Source of the DNA: Zeimonas sp964538505
Lineage (GTDB): Bacteria; Pseudomonadota; Gammaproteobacteria; Burkholderiales; Burkholderiaceae_E
Assembly: GCA_964538505.1 (NCBI GenBank)
Contig: CAZIDY010000008.1
Location: forward strand, 1 to 64,000
Direction of reading: 5' to 3'
DNA length: 64,000 nt
Part shown: piece after piece, positions 33,502-41,610 of the stretch
Layout of the letters: every line of letters starts with the position of its first letter
How positions within the stretch are numbered: the stretch's first letter is position 1
Made by a program: the position numbers and the translations under genes
Notes under the pieces: generated by a model
Database searches by the model: none
What the model saw: the letters and a program-made list of their open reading frames with translations, nothing else
What the model was told of the DNA's origin: nothing

Positions 33502-35034
33502 TCAGCTCGCCGGGGGCTTCAGCCGCCCGAAGAGCCGCTCCAGTGCCATGCCGATCGACACGAGCCGCGCGTCGCTGCCCGTCGGACCGTCGATCTCCAG
33601 CCCTACCGGCAGCCGGGTCGTCGCACCGAGCGCAATCGGCAACGTGATGCCGGGCACGCCCGCGTTGCTGCCCGGATCGGTGTTGCGGATGTAGCGCAGG
33701 AAGTTCTCCAGGCTGCTCGATTCCGGATTCGCCGGCATCGCCACCGAGGGCACCGTCGGAAACACGATGCCGTCGAGCCGGTGCTGCGCGAAGGTGTCGG
33801 CGTACAGTTTCTGCAGCGCCGGACGCGCTTCGCTCATCGCTGCCTCGTAGACCGGCTTCGCATCGATCGCCGTGCCGTCGGGTCCGGGCAGCTTGCGCGG
33901 CAGCACGAAGCTTTCGTAGGTGCTCTTCACGTCGGGGCTCGCGATCTCCGCGACGAGTTGCTCGAGCGAGACCCCGGTGGAGTGGTGCTTCAGGTATCCG
34001 GCGACATCGTCGTGCGCCTCGAACAGGGCAAGCGGAAAGCCGACGCGGCCGTTGAGCTCCATCAGCTGCGGCATCTCGACGTCGACGAGCGTGACGCCCG
34101 CCTCCCGCAGCTTCTGCAGCGCCGCGTCGGTTGCGGCCTTCGTGTCGGCGTCGAGGTCGGCGAGCAGCGGTGCAACGACACCGAGGCGCACGCCGGCGAG
34201 ATCGGCCGCCTCCACCCGTTCCCGGCCAGTGATCACGCGGTCGAGCAGCTCGACGTCGGCCATCGACACCGCCATCGGCCCGGCCGTGTCGCGCGTATGC
34301 GAAATCGGCGTGATGCCGGCCTGCGGATAACGTCCGACGGTCGGCCGCAGCGCGGCGCAGCCGTTGAACGCGCAGGGAATTCGCACCGAGCCGCCGGTGT
34401 CGGTGCCGAGCCCGGCCGGCGCGATTCGCGCACCGATCGCCGCGCCGTTTCCGGCCGACGAGCCGCCGGCCATCCGGGTCGGGTCGTAGGCGTTTCGAAC
34501 GCCCCAGGCTTTGCCGGTCTGGAACGCAGTGTTGTATCCGCTGATGCCGAAGGCGAGCTCGTGCATGTTCGTCTTGCCCATCACGATCGCCCCGGCGTCG
34601 CGCAGCTTGCGCACGACCGGTGCGTCGACGGGCGGCTCGAAGTCCTTCAGCGCCGGCGTGCCCGCACTGTTCGGCAGCCCTGCGACGTGGATGTTGTCCT
34701 TGACGACGATCGGCAGGCCGTCGAGCGGCAGGCACTTGCCGCGCGCGCTGCGCGAGGTGTCGGCCGCGCTGGCCGCGCGCAATGCGGCCGCCTCGTCGAG
34801 CGTGATGAACACGTTCAGGTCCGGCCGCGAACGCGCCCGGACGAGATAGGCATGCATCAGCGACTGGCTCGCGAAGCGCCCCTCGCACATCGCCTGCACT
34901 GCCTCGGTGGCACTCAGCGTGTCGATCGGCAGCTTCGGGCTGGCGGCCTGCGCGGCCGAGCCGAAGGAGAGCGCGACGACGAGCGCGAGGCGTGCCGGGC
35001 GCAGGGTCGCTTCGGTGGTGGACGCGAATCGCAT
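33502..35034 (-). CDS. exported amidase-signature family protein
   Basis: The 510-residue protein has a signal peptide (MRFASTTEATLRPARLALVVALSFGSAAQA) and the amidase signature triad: Lys in PIVVKDNIHVAG, Ser in AGGSSAGNGAAI, and the nucleophile Ser in GTDTGGSVRIP. It hydrolyses amide bonds; the substrate is unknown. Most amidases of this family are cytoplasmic, so an exported one may act on periplasmic or external amides or peptides. GGGGAGG precedes the start at 35034. It converges on the diheme cytochrome gene with a four-base gap. Confidence 0.9.
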   Translation of the reverse strand: MRFASTTEATLRPARLALVVALSFGSAAQAASPKLPIDTLSATEAVQAMCEGRFASQSLMHAYLVRARSRPDLNVFITLDEAAALRAASAADTSRSARGKCLPLDGLPIVVKDNIHVAGLPNSAGTPALKDFEPPVDAPVVRKLRDAGAIVMGKTNMHELAFGISGYNTAFQTGKAWGVRNAYDPTRMAGGSSAGNGAAIGARIAPAGLGTDTGGSVRIPCAFNGCAALRPTVGRYPQAGITPISHTRDTAGPMAVSMADVELLDRVITGRERVEAADLAGVRLGVVAPLLADLDADTKAATDAALQKLREAGVTLVDVEMPQLMELNGRVGFPLALFEAHDDVAGYLKHHSTGVSLEQLVAEIASPDVKSTYESFVLPRKLPGPDGTAIDAKPVYEAAMSEARPALQKLYADTFAQHRLDGIVFPTVPSVAMPANPESSSLENFLRYIRNTDPGSNAGVPGITLPIALGATTRLPVGLEIDGPTGSDARLVSIGMALERLFGRLKPPAS

Positions 35035-35137
35035 CGATGCCTCCCCGCGAACGAACGGTGGGGCCCATTCTCGCGCAACGCATCGGAAGACCCCGCGGCT
35101 GCCACACCCGGCGCGCGGGCGAGTGCGTCGGCCCGGT

Positions 35138-35932
35138 TCAGGCGCCGGGATACGAGCTGCAGCTGTGCAGGAACCGAGCGACGCCGTCGCGCGCCTCGAC
35201 GCCGCCGACGGTGGCGACGAAGCGCTCGCGCTCGGCTTCGAGCGCGCGCTCGATCGCATCGAGGTCGCCGGCCAGCAGGCGCTTGCCTTCGCGCATCGTT
35301 GCGCCCGGGCCTTCGGCAATGCGCTGCGCCATCTCGCGCGCGAGCGCACCGACGCGAGCGCCCGGCGCCAACTGCGTGACGAGGCCGCAGGCGAGCGCCT
35401 CGCCGGCCGGCAACGCATGGTCGAGCAGCAGGCACGCCGACGCGCGCCGGCGACCGACGACGTGCGGCATCAGCGCTGTCCATCCGCCATCGGGTGTGAA
35501 GCCCGCACGCGCATATCGCGGCTCGAAGCGGCAATCGTCGGCGGCAACGACGACGTCGCAGCCGAGCACGAGCCCCACCGCGCCGCCCGCGACCGTGCCG
35601 TGCACCGCGCCGACCACCGGCTGCGGCAGGCGCAGCAGCGAGACGATCGCCTGGTTCAGCAGGCCGACCAGCTCGGCCGAATAGGTCTCGAGCGCGGCGC
35701 CCTGCATCTCGCGTGCGAAGCGGCGCAGATCGCCGCCGATCGAGAAGCTGTCGCCGTCGGCGGCGAGCACGACCGCCCGCGTCTCGTCGCGCCGGCCGAT
35801 CTCCTCGAGCGAGACGCACAGGTCGAGCAGCAGGTCGGGCACGAGTGCGTTGCGCATCGACGCGCGCGCGAGCGTCACCGTCGAGACGGCGCCGGTGTGC
35901 ACGAGCCGGACCGACGGAACCACGGCGCTCAT
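35138..35932 (-). CDS. enoyl-CoA hydratase/isomerase family protein
   Basis: The 264-residue crotonase-fold protein has STVTLARASMRNALVPDLL, the oxyanion-hole region DGDSFSIGGDLRRF and VVGAVHGTVAGGAVGLVLGCDV. The second half reads RYARAGFTPDGGWTALMPHVVG, with Asp (PDGG) at the second catalytic position and Ala at the first, like isomerase-type members. Its start codon overlaps the stop of the truncated livM (ATGA), so it can be translated only with that fragment or independently. The catalysed reaction is not known. The start MSAVVPS at 35932 fits the family. Confidence 0.83.
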   Translation of the reverse strand: MSAVVPSVRLVHTGAVSTVTLARASMRNALVPDLLLDLCVSLEEIGRRDETRAVVLAADGDSFSIGGDLRRFAREMQGAALETYSAELVGLLNQAIVSLLRLPQPVVGAVHGTVAGGAVGLVLGCDVVVAADDCRFEPRYARAGFTPDGGWTALMPHVVGRRRASACLLLDHALPAGEALACGLVTQLAPGARVGALAREMAQRIAEGPGATMREGKRLLAGDLDAIERALEAERERFVATVGGVEARDGVARFLHSCSSYPGA

Positions 35933-36543
35933 CGCATGCTCCGTGCGATCGCGAGCGTGCGCAGCCGGCCGACGATGCCGGTGGGGAAGTAGTACACCGA
36001 CAGCACGAACAGCAGCCCGAGCCACAGCAGCCAGCGATCGGGCGAGAACAGCGCAGCGAGCAGCGGCACCGGCTCGAGTGCGCCCGACACGAGCCGCATC
36101 AGGTCCTGCAGGTAGCTTTGCGCGAGGACGAAGATCGCGCTGCCGATGACGGCGCCGTACATCGTGCCCATCCCGCCGATGACGACGATCAGCAGGATGT
36201 CGAGCATGATCTCGAAGGACAGCGAGGTGTCGGGGCCGTTGTAGCGCAGCCAGATCGCCAGCAGCGCACCGGCGAGCGTCGCGAAGAGCGCGCCGAGCAC
36301 CGTCGACACGGTGCGGAAGACGACGGTGCGGTAGCCGATCGCCTCGGCGCGAAAGTCGTTCTCGCGGATCGCCTGCAGCACGCGCCCGAAGGGCGAGTTG
36401 ACGATGCGCACGAGCACGAGGAAGAGCACGAGCACCGAGAAGAACACCAGGTAGTAGGTGAGGAAGCGCCCGTCGATCGGTACCTCGGCGTCAAGGCCCG
36501 GGCCGCGAGTACCCTGCTCGCTCGAACCGGATAAGGAGGTCAT
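35929..36543 (-). pseudogene. 5'-truncated livM (branched-chain amino acid ABC permease)
   Basis: The readable part, from about DGRFLTYYLVFFSVL, holds the second half of a LivM permease: NSPFGRVLQAIRENDFRAEAIGY (the EAA-type loop facing the ATPase), IMLDILLIVVIGGMGTMYG and SYLQDLMRLV. Normal LivM has about 320-430 residues with at least four more N-terminal helices, all absent here. The frame fades into the RBS of the SDR gene at about 36532-36545. No livH, livG, livF or binding-protein gene is present. It is coupled by ATGA to the downstream hydratase. Function as a transporter is not expected. Confidence 0.75.
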
Positions 36544-36545
36544 CG

Positions 36546-37304
36546 ATGAACCAGCGGGTGTTGGTGACGGCGGGAGCGTCGGGCATCGGACGCGAGATCG
36601 CGCGCGCATTCGCGACCGGCGGCGCACGGGTTTTCGTCTGCGACATCAACGACGCGGCGCTCGAGGCGCTGAAGAAGGAGCTGCCCGGCGTCGACACGAT
36701 GCGCTGCGACGTATCGGAGCGCGCCGAGATCGAGCGCATGGTGCCGGTGGCGCTGCAGTCGCTCGGCGGGCTCGACGTGCTGGTGAACAACGCGGGCATC
36801 GCCGGCCCGACGGTTCCGGTCGAGGAGGTCCCGCCACCGGAATGGGATCGTGTGGTGCAGGTAAATCTCACCGCCGCCTTCGACGTGACGCGATTGGCGA
36901 TTCCAGCGCTGAAGCAGTCGCCCGCCGGCGTGATCCTGGTGATGTCGTCGGCGGCCGGGCGCTTCGGCTATCCGAACCGGATCGCGTATGCGTCGACCAA
37001 GTGGGCGCTGATCGGCTTCACGAAGACACTGTCGATGGAGCTCGGCCCCTTCGGCATTCGCTGCAACGCGATCCTGCCCGGCACTGTCGACGGCGAGCGG
37101 ATCCAGCGCGTGTTCGAGGGTCGGGCGAAGCTTTCGGGCACGAGCGTCGACGAGGTGCGCGAGGCGTCGATGCAGAACCAGTCGCTGCGCGCGCTCGTCG
37201 ATCCGCACGACATCGCCGCACTCGCGGTGTTCCTCGCGTCGGATGCGGGCAAGGCGATCTCGGGGCAGGCGCTGGCGATCGACAACGACATCCAGCGGCT
37301 GTAG
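36546..37304 (+). CDS. short-chain dehydrogenase/reductase
   Basis: The 252-residue SDR has a nucleotide-binding TAGASGIGREIA, DVLVNNAGIAGP and the active-site tetrad with SSAAGRFGYPNRIAYASTKWAL (Ser, Tyr-x3-Lys). The acidic Asp in VCDIND suggests NAD+ preference. SDRs of this kind oxidise secondary alcohols, for example 3-hydroxy acids; the substrate is not known. AAGGAGG sits exactly upstream, overlapping the start region of the truncated permease on the other strand. The gene lies divergent to livM/hydratase. Confidence 0.9.
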   Translation: MNQRVLVTAGASGIGREIARAFATGGARVFVCDINDAALEALKKELPGVDTMRCDVSERAEIERMVPVALQSLGGLDVLVNNAGIAGPTVPVEEVPPPEWDRVVQVNLTAAFDVTRLAIPALKQSPAGVILVMSSAAGRFGYPNRIAYASTKWALIGFTKTLSMELGPFGIRCNAILPGTVDGERIQRVFEGRAKLSGTSVDEVREASMQNQSLRALVDPHDIAALAVFLASDAGKAISGQALAIDNDIQRL

Positions 37305-37370
37305 GCGGAGCGCGCAGCGGGCTGAACCGCAGCGGCCCGAACGCGCGGCCGGCCCGAGCGCGTGCCGGAT

Positions 37371-38474
37371 TCAGCCGCGCCCGAGCACGACGGCACCGAT
37401 CGGCGGCAGCGAGGTCGAGACCGTCTGCCAATGCTCGCCGCCGTCGGCGCTCGCCCACAGCGAGCCGGTCGTCGAGCCCATCATCAGCGTGCGGCCGTCG
37501 TCGCCCACGTCGAGACAATGCCGGTAGACGAGGTCGTAGCAGTGCGCCTGCGGCAGGCCTTCACGCAGCGCGGTGAAGCTGCGCCCGCCGTCGTCGGTGC
37601 GCAGCACCGCAAATGCGGCATCGACCGGCACACGGCGCTGGTCGGCAACGGCCGGCGCGAACCACGCGCGCTGCGCATCGTTCGGGTCGGCGGCGACGGC
37701 GAAGCCGAAGGACGACACGGGCACGTCGATAATCTCGCGCCAGCTGCGGCCGGCGTCGGTCGACCGGAAGATCCCGTTGTGATGCTGGCACCAGACGGTG
37801 TCGGGCTGCGACTCGCAGGCGGCGAGCCGGTGCACGTCCTGCGCGATCTCGTCGTACGCCCGCTCGGGCGGCATGTACTCGGCGCGCAGCCCGTTGCCGA
37901 GCAGCGTCCAGCTCGCACCGGCATCGGCACTCGACCAGACGCCCCCGGTGCTGATGCCGACGAGCATGCGCAGTCGCGACGGATCGTTGTCGCGCGGATC
38001 GAGCACGATCGAATGCAGACCGGGCGCATCGTAGCCGCCACCAGACCACTCGCGACGCCGCGGATCGTTCCACAGCGCCTCGTTCAGCTGCCACGACTGC
38101 CCGCCATCGCGCGAGCGGAAGAGCCCGCCGGGCAGCGTGCCCGCCCAGAGGTCGTCGCCGTTGCCGACCAGCGTCCAGATCTGCTGCAGCTTCCACTCGA
38201 CGTCGTCGCCGGTGTCGATGGTCTGCTGCGGATACACGGGCGACGACACCTCTTCCCAGGTCTCGCCACGGTTCGCCGACGCGTGACACTTCACGCCGAA
38301 GTGCCCGAGGTTCAGCGCGGCGATCATCGGCCGCGAAGGCGTGCGCGGATCGGGCGGCAGCACCGCAGTGACCGGCTCGCCGAGAAAGCTCACGGTGCCG
38401 ATGCGCCAGCCGCCGGCGGCGCGGCGCAACTCGAACAATCCCTTGCGGGTCGCGACCCAGGCTCGATCGCTCAT
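37371..38474 (-). CDS. BNR-repeat (sialidase-like beta-propeller) protein
   Basis: The 367-residue protein has at least four Asp-box/BNR motifs: SANRGETWEEV, SRDGGQSWQL, SADAGASWTLL, STDAGRSWREI, RTDDGGRSF and SADGGEHWQTV. These mark a six- or seven-bladed propeller like sialidases or photosystem II stability factor YCF48. No signal peptide is seen, so it should be cytoplasmic. The name "glycosyl hydrolase" is often used but no catalytic residues are evident. It follows the MoaD-like gene; start ATG at 38474 (a TTG at 38480 would overlap). Function unknown. Confidence 0.82.
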   Translation of the reverse strand: MSDRAWVATRKGLFELRRAAGGWRIGTVSFLGEPVTAVLPPDPRTPSRPMIAALNLGHFGVKCHASANRGETWEEVSSPVYPQQTIDTGDDVEWKLQQIWTLVGNGDDLWAGTLPGGLFRSRDGGQSWQLNEALWNDPRRREWSGGGYDAPGLHSIVLDPRDNDPSRLRMLVGISTGGVWSSADAGASWTLLGNGLRAEYMPPERAYDEIAQDVHRLAACESQPDTVWCQHHNGIFRSTDAGRSWREIIDVPVSSFGFAVAADPNDAQRAWFAPAVADQRRVPVDAAFAVLRTDDGGRSFTALREGLPQAHCYDLVYRHCLDVGDDGRTLMMGSTTGSLWASADGGEHWQTVSTSLPPIGAVVLGRG

Positions 38475-38476
38475 CG

Positions 38477-38746
38477 TCAACCTCCGGACAGAGACTGGAA
38501 CACGTGGACGGTGTTGCCGGGCGCGAGCGGCACGTCGAGGTTCTCGCGCAGATGCAGGCGCCGGCCGTCGACGAAGACGACGACGTGTCGGCGCAGATGC
38601 GACTGGTCGTCGAGCACGTAGCTTCGCAGTCTAGGGTTCAACGCGAAGGCTGCATCGAGCGCCTGCTCGAGCGTCGCCGCGTCGGCGTCGATCTCGGGCA
38701 CCTCGGTGAAGCGCGCGAGCTGCTGCGTGAAGATCACCCGGGGCAT
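38477..38746 (-). CDS. MoaD/ThiS-like ubiquitin-fold protein
   Basis: The 89-residue protein has a beta-grasp pattern (MPRVIFTQQLARF, DAATLEQALDAAF, VVVFVDGRRLHL, VPLAPGNTVHVFQSLSGG) and ends in Gly-Gly. The C-terminal GG is the hallmark by which ThiS and MoaD are activated and carry sulfur. No ThiF/MoeB-like partner is in the window. It overlaps or abuts the BNR-protein start, so both are co-translated. MoaD-like proteins beside sialidase-like proteins recur in bacterial genomes (from memory); a shared task is plausible but undefined. Confidence 0.8.
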   Translation of the reverse strand: MPRVIFTQQLARFTEVPEIDADAATLEQALDAAFALNPRLRSYVLDDQSHLRRHVVVFVDGRRLHLRENLDVPLAPGNTVHVFQSLSGG

Positions 38747-38766
38747 GTCGCCTCGCACCAGGACAT

Positions 38767-39204
38767 TCAACCCTGGACGGGATCCGAGATGATCATCCAG
38801 CCTACGCCGAAGCGGTCGGCGAGCATCCCGAAACGCGAAGCGAAGAAGGTCTGCTCCAGCGGCATCTGCACCTGTCCGCCTTCTGCCAGCGCGGCGAACA
38901 GTTGTTCGGCGTGCGCGTCGTCGCGCGCCTGGATCGTCAGCGCGATGCCCTCGAAGCGCGCTGCACCGGTGCAGCGGCCATCGGAGGCCATCAGCATCGA
39001 GTCGCCGATGCGAAAGCTCGCGTGCATGACCTTGTCGCCGGTGACAGTAGGTGGCATCTCGCCGCAGCCGGCGGAAGCGCCGGGCGACTGGGGCGCTTCG
39101 CTGAAGCGCATCAGCGCGTCGATCCTTGCATCGAGCCGCTCGCGATAGAACTGCAGCGCCTCCTCGCAGCGGCCTTCGTAGCACAGGTACGGTGTGACGT
39201 TCAT
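38767..39204 (-). CDS. PhnB-like VOC-fold protein
   Basis: The 145-residue protein begins MNVTPYLCYEGRCEEALQFYRERL, a PhnB/DUF1428-like VOC start, and ends RFGMLADRFGVGWMIISDP, the typical C-terminal strand. VOC proteins bind metal and act on varied substrates; the PhnB type has no known reaction. The gene is divergent from the TetR gene, whose regulator may control it. The start ATG at 39204 gives normal family length; the open frame to 39810 is antisense to TetR. Confidence 0.86.
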   Translation of the reverse strand: MNVTPYLCYEGRCEEALQFYRERLDARIDALMRFSEAPQSPGASAGCGEMPPTVTGDKVMHASFRIGDSMLMASDGRCTGAARFEGIALTIQARDDAHAEQLFAALAEGGQVQMPLEQTFFASRFGMLADRFGVGWMIISDPVQG

Positions 39205-39286
39205 GACGGGTCTCCTGGTGTTGCGGCTCTCGTTCGGGGCCGGTTCGCCACCGCCGGCGAGCGCGTCAGCGAAGAATGCGCCAATA

Positions 39287-39303
39287 TGTGTACACCGTCC
39301 ACA
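39287..39303. promoter_or_regulatory. possible TetR operator half-sites TGTG-N9-CACA
   Basis: TGTG (39287-39290) and CACA (39300-39303) form an inverted repeat in the gap between divergent VOC and TetR genes. A second TGTGTAC copy is at 39358-39364, just before the TetR start. Only position and symmetry support it. Confidence 0.3.
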
Positions 39304-39374
39304 ATACTCCGGAAGTCGACAAGGGAACCGAAGCTGCTGCCTCGAAGATCGATGCGTTGTGTACCCTTTGCGCC

Positions 39375-40043
39375 ATGAAACCCGACCCGCAGCCGCGCAG
39401 CACCTATCGGCACGGCGACCTGCGTCGCGCGCTGATCGACGCCGGCATGGAGCTCGCGCGCACGGGCGGTCCGCAGGCGGTGGTGCTGCGCGAGGCGACT
39501 CGACGCGCAGGCGTCGTTCCCAACGCGGCATACCGCCATTTCGCGAACCGGCTCGACCTGCTCGGCGCCGTGCGCTCGGCGGCAATCGCGGCGGTTGCGG
39601 TCGCGATGGAGAAGGAGTTCGCGCGTGCGCAGCGCCGGTTGGGAGCCGCATCGGTCGACGAAGCGCGCATCGCCCGCGAGAGCCTGCGCGCCGTCGGCAG
39701 CGGCTATCTGCGTTTCGCCTACGATGAGCCGGGCCTGTTCCGCACCGCCTTCGTCGCCGCGACGGAGGCCGGCGAAGGGCCGCAGGCACACCGCGCCGCC
39801 GATCCGGCACGCGCCGGCGCGAGCGGGCGCAACCCGTTCCAGCTGCTGGGCGATGCGCTCGACCGGTACGTAGAGGCCGGGCTGCTTCCGCTCGAGCGAC
39901 GGCCGGGCGCCGAATATCTCGCCTGGTCGACGGTGCACGGGTTGGCGATGCTCGCGCTCGACGGCCCGCTGCGTGGAACGCCCGCGACGAAACTGCGCGC
40001 GCTCGGCGACCGGGTCATCGAGATGGTCGAGCGCGGGCTCTGA
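39375..40043 (+). CDS. TetR family transcriptional regulator
   Basis: The 222-residue protein has the TetR N-terminal HTH: RHGDLRRALIDAGMELARTGGPQAVVLREATRRAGVVPNAAYRHFANRLDLLGAV. A helical ligand-binding domain with WSTVHGLAMLALDGPL follows. It represses or activates a nearby gene in response to a small ligand. The divergent PhnB-like VOC gene is the likely target. The ATG at 39375 begins the HTH-preceding tail; the open frame from 39276 covers the promoter. Ligand unknown. Confidence 0.9.
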   Translation: MKPDPQPRSTYRHGDLRRALIDAGMELARTGGPQAVVLREATRRAGVVPNAAYRHFANRLDLLGAVRSAAIAAVAVAMEKEFARAQRRLGAASVDEARIARESLRAVGSGYLRFAYDEPGLFRTAFVAATEAGEGPQAHRAADPARAGASGRNPFQLLGDALDRYVEAGLLPLERRPGAEYLAWSTVHGLAMLALDGPLRGTPATKLRALGDRVIEMVERGL

Positions 40044-40145
40044 AGCATCCCCGCAAAGCCCCGGCCCTGCGCTCGCGCGCCGCGCCGTGCCGCGGCCTGC
40101 TCGGGTAGCATCGTCGCTCACCCGAACAAGCACAGGAGCACCGCA

Positions 40146-40544
40146 ATGAAAAAAGGATTCGTCGGCGACATCGAAGACCTCACCGAAGAGAACGAGAAGT
40201 TCCGCAAGGTGCTGTACACCGGGAAATACCTGCAGCTGGTGCTGATGTCGCTGAATCCCGGCGAGGAGATCGGCGAGGAGGTGCACGATGACGGCGACCA
40301 GTTCTTCCGTGTAGAGGAAGGCGAGGGAGAGGTCATCATCGACGGCGTGACGCATCCGGTCGAGGACGACATCGCGGTGATCGTGCCGGCCGGTGCACGG
40401 CACAACGTGCGCAACACCGGCGACGAGCCGCTGCGCCTGTACACGATCTACAGCCCGCCCGAGCACGTCGACGGCACCGTGCACGCAACGAAGGCCGAAG
40501 CCGACGCATCGCACGAGCACTTCGACGGCAAGACGACGGAGTAG
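40146..40544 (+). CDS. cupin-domain protein
   Basis: The 132-residue single-domain cupin has the first motif GEEIGEEVHDDGDQFFRVEEGEG and the second VPAGARHNVRNTGDEPLRLYTI. His, Asp, Glu and the second-motif His (ARHN) can bind a metal. ACAGGAGC precedes the start. No substrate can be named. It lies 36 bases upstream of the TIR gene in the same direction, so it may be transcribed with the TIR–pentapeptide pair, but cupins are common singletons. Confidence 0.86.
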   Translation: MKKGFVGDIEDLTEENEKFRKVLYTGKYLQLVLMSLNPGEEIGEEVHDDGDQFFRVEEGEGEVIIDGVTHPVEDDIAVIVPAGARHNVRNTGDEPLRLYTIYSPPEHVDGTVHATKAEADASHEHFDGKTTE

Positions 40545-40580
40545 CCGGGAGGAAGGCAGCCGTCCATTGCACAGGTGCGC

Positions 40581-41588
40581 ATGGCTTCCGCTCTGGTGAT
40601 GATCTCGCACTCCTCGCAGGACTCCGCGCTGGCGCAGTCGCTGTGCGAGGCGCTCGAGCGGCGCGGCATGTCGTGCTGGATCGCGCCGCGGGATCTGGCG
40701 CCGGGAGAAGACTGGGCGGAAGGCATCGTCCGCGGAATCGAGTCGTGCGAGGCGATGGCGCTGATCGTTTCCGAGAACATCAACGCCTCGCCGCACGTAC
40801 TGAACGAGATCACGCAGGCCGTCCACCTGGGCAGGCTCATCTATCCGATCGTCGTCGGCGAAGTGCGGCTGACGCGCAGCCTCGACTACTACCTGCGCCC
40901 ACGCCACTGGCTTTTCGCCGACGGGGAATCGCTCGAGAAGGCCGTCGAGGTCCTGCAACGGGCACTGACCGGCCAGGCGGATTGGGAGCGGGCCGCGTCG
41001 CCCCCCTCGATCCGCCGCCGCCTGCGTCATGGAAGCTTCGACGGACTCGTCGCCGGACTGGCCGGCAGTGCGCTCACCGCCGTCGTCGTCCTCGGTGCCT
41101 TGCTATGGGGCTGGCAGGGCATGGAGCAACGGCGCGAGGCCCGGGAAGCCGCCCACTACCAGTCGATCGGCTGGATCGCCCCCGCCTCCGCCGTGCGCTC
41201 CGACACCGGGAGCGGTGGCGAATCCGACTGGCGATTGTCGGGAAGCGTCTTTCTGGCGGGCGATGCGCCGCGCTTCGACCAGGTCTCGCTCAGCCTCGCG
41301 CCGGCAACGCAGGCACTCTGGCCACCCATGGATCTCACCGACGGGCTCGACCGCACGGCCGTGACGCCCGCCCTGAACTTCTCGATCTCCCGGCCGATTC
41401 CGCAGCTCGAAGGCGAACTGGTGTTCTGTCTGCAGCGGCCGCATCCGGTTCTCGGAACGACTCATCGGGTCGAGCAGCATTTCAATGCACGCCAAGCCGC
41501 CGCAAGACAAGGAGAACAGCGTGTCGAGTTCGTTGCCGCATCCGAACCGCGGGTCGTCGCCGCGCCGTCGAAGCCCTGCGGCGGCTGA
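40581..41588 (+). CDS. TIR-domain protein with C-terminal membrane helix and extension
   Basis: The 335-residue protein begins ALVMISHSSQDSALAQSLCEAL, a bacterial TIR start, then CWIAPRDLAPGEDWAEGIVRGI and the second-half SENINASPHVLNEI, where the Glu about residue 76 matches the catalytic Glu of NADase TIRs. One membrane helix follows (GLVAGLAGSALTAVVVLGALLWGW, about 155-178), then about 155 residues of unrecognised extracytoplasmic-type sequence. Bacterial TIRs cleave NAD+ or make cyclic ADP-ribose isomers in anti-phage and other immunity. The start could be GTG 40575 or ATG 40581. Coupled to the pentapeptide gene 22 bases downstream. Confidence 0.85.
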   Translation: MASALVMISHSSQDSALAQSLCEALERRGMSCWIAPRDLAPGEDWAEGIVRGIESCEAMALIVSENINASPHVLNEITQAVHLGRLIYPIVVGEVRLTRSLDYYLRPRHWLFADGESLEKAVEVLQRALTGQADWERAASPPSIRRRLRHGSFDGLVAGLAGSALTAVVVLGALLWGWQGMEQRREAREAAHYQSIGWIAPASAVRSDTGSGGESDWRLSGSVFLAGDAPRFDQVSLSLAPATQALWPPMDLTDGLDRTAVTPALNFSISRPIPQLEGELVFCLQRPHPVLGTTHRVEQHFNARQAAARQGEQRVEFVAASEPRVVAAPSKPCGG

Positions 41589-41610
41589 TGCGGTGCTGAA
41601 CGCCGGGCAC

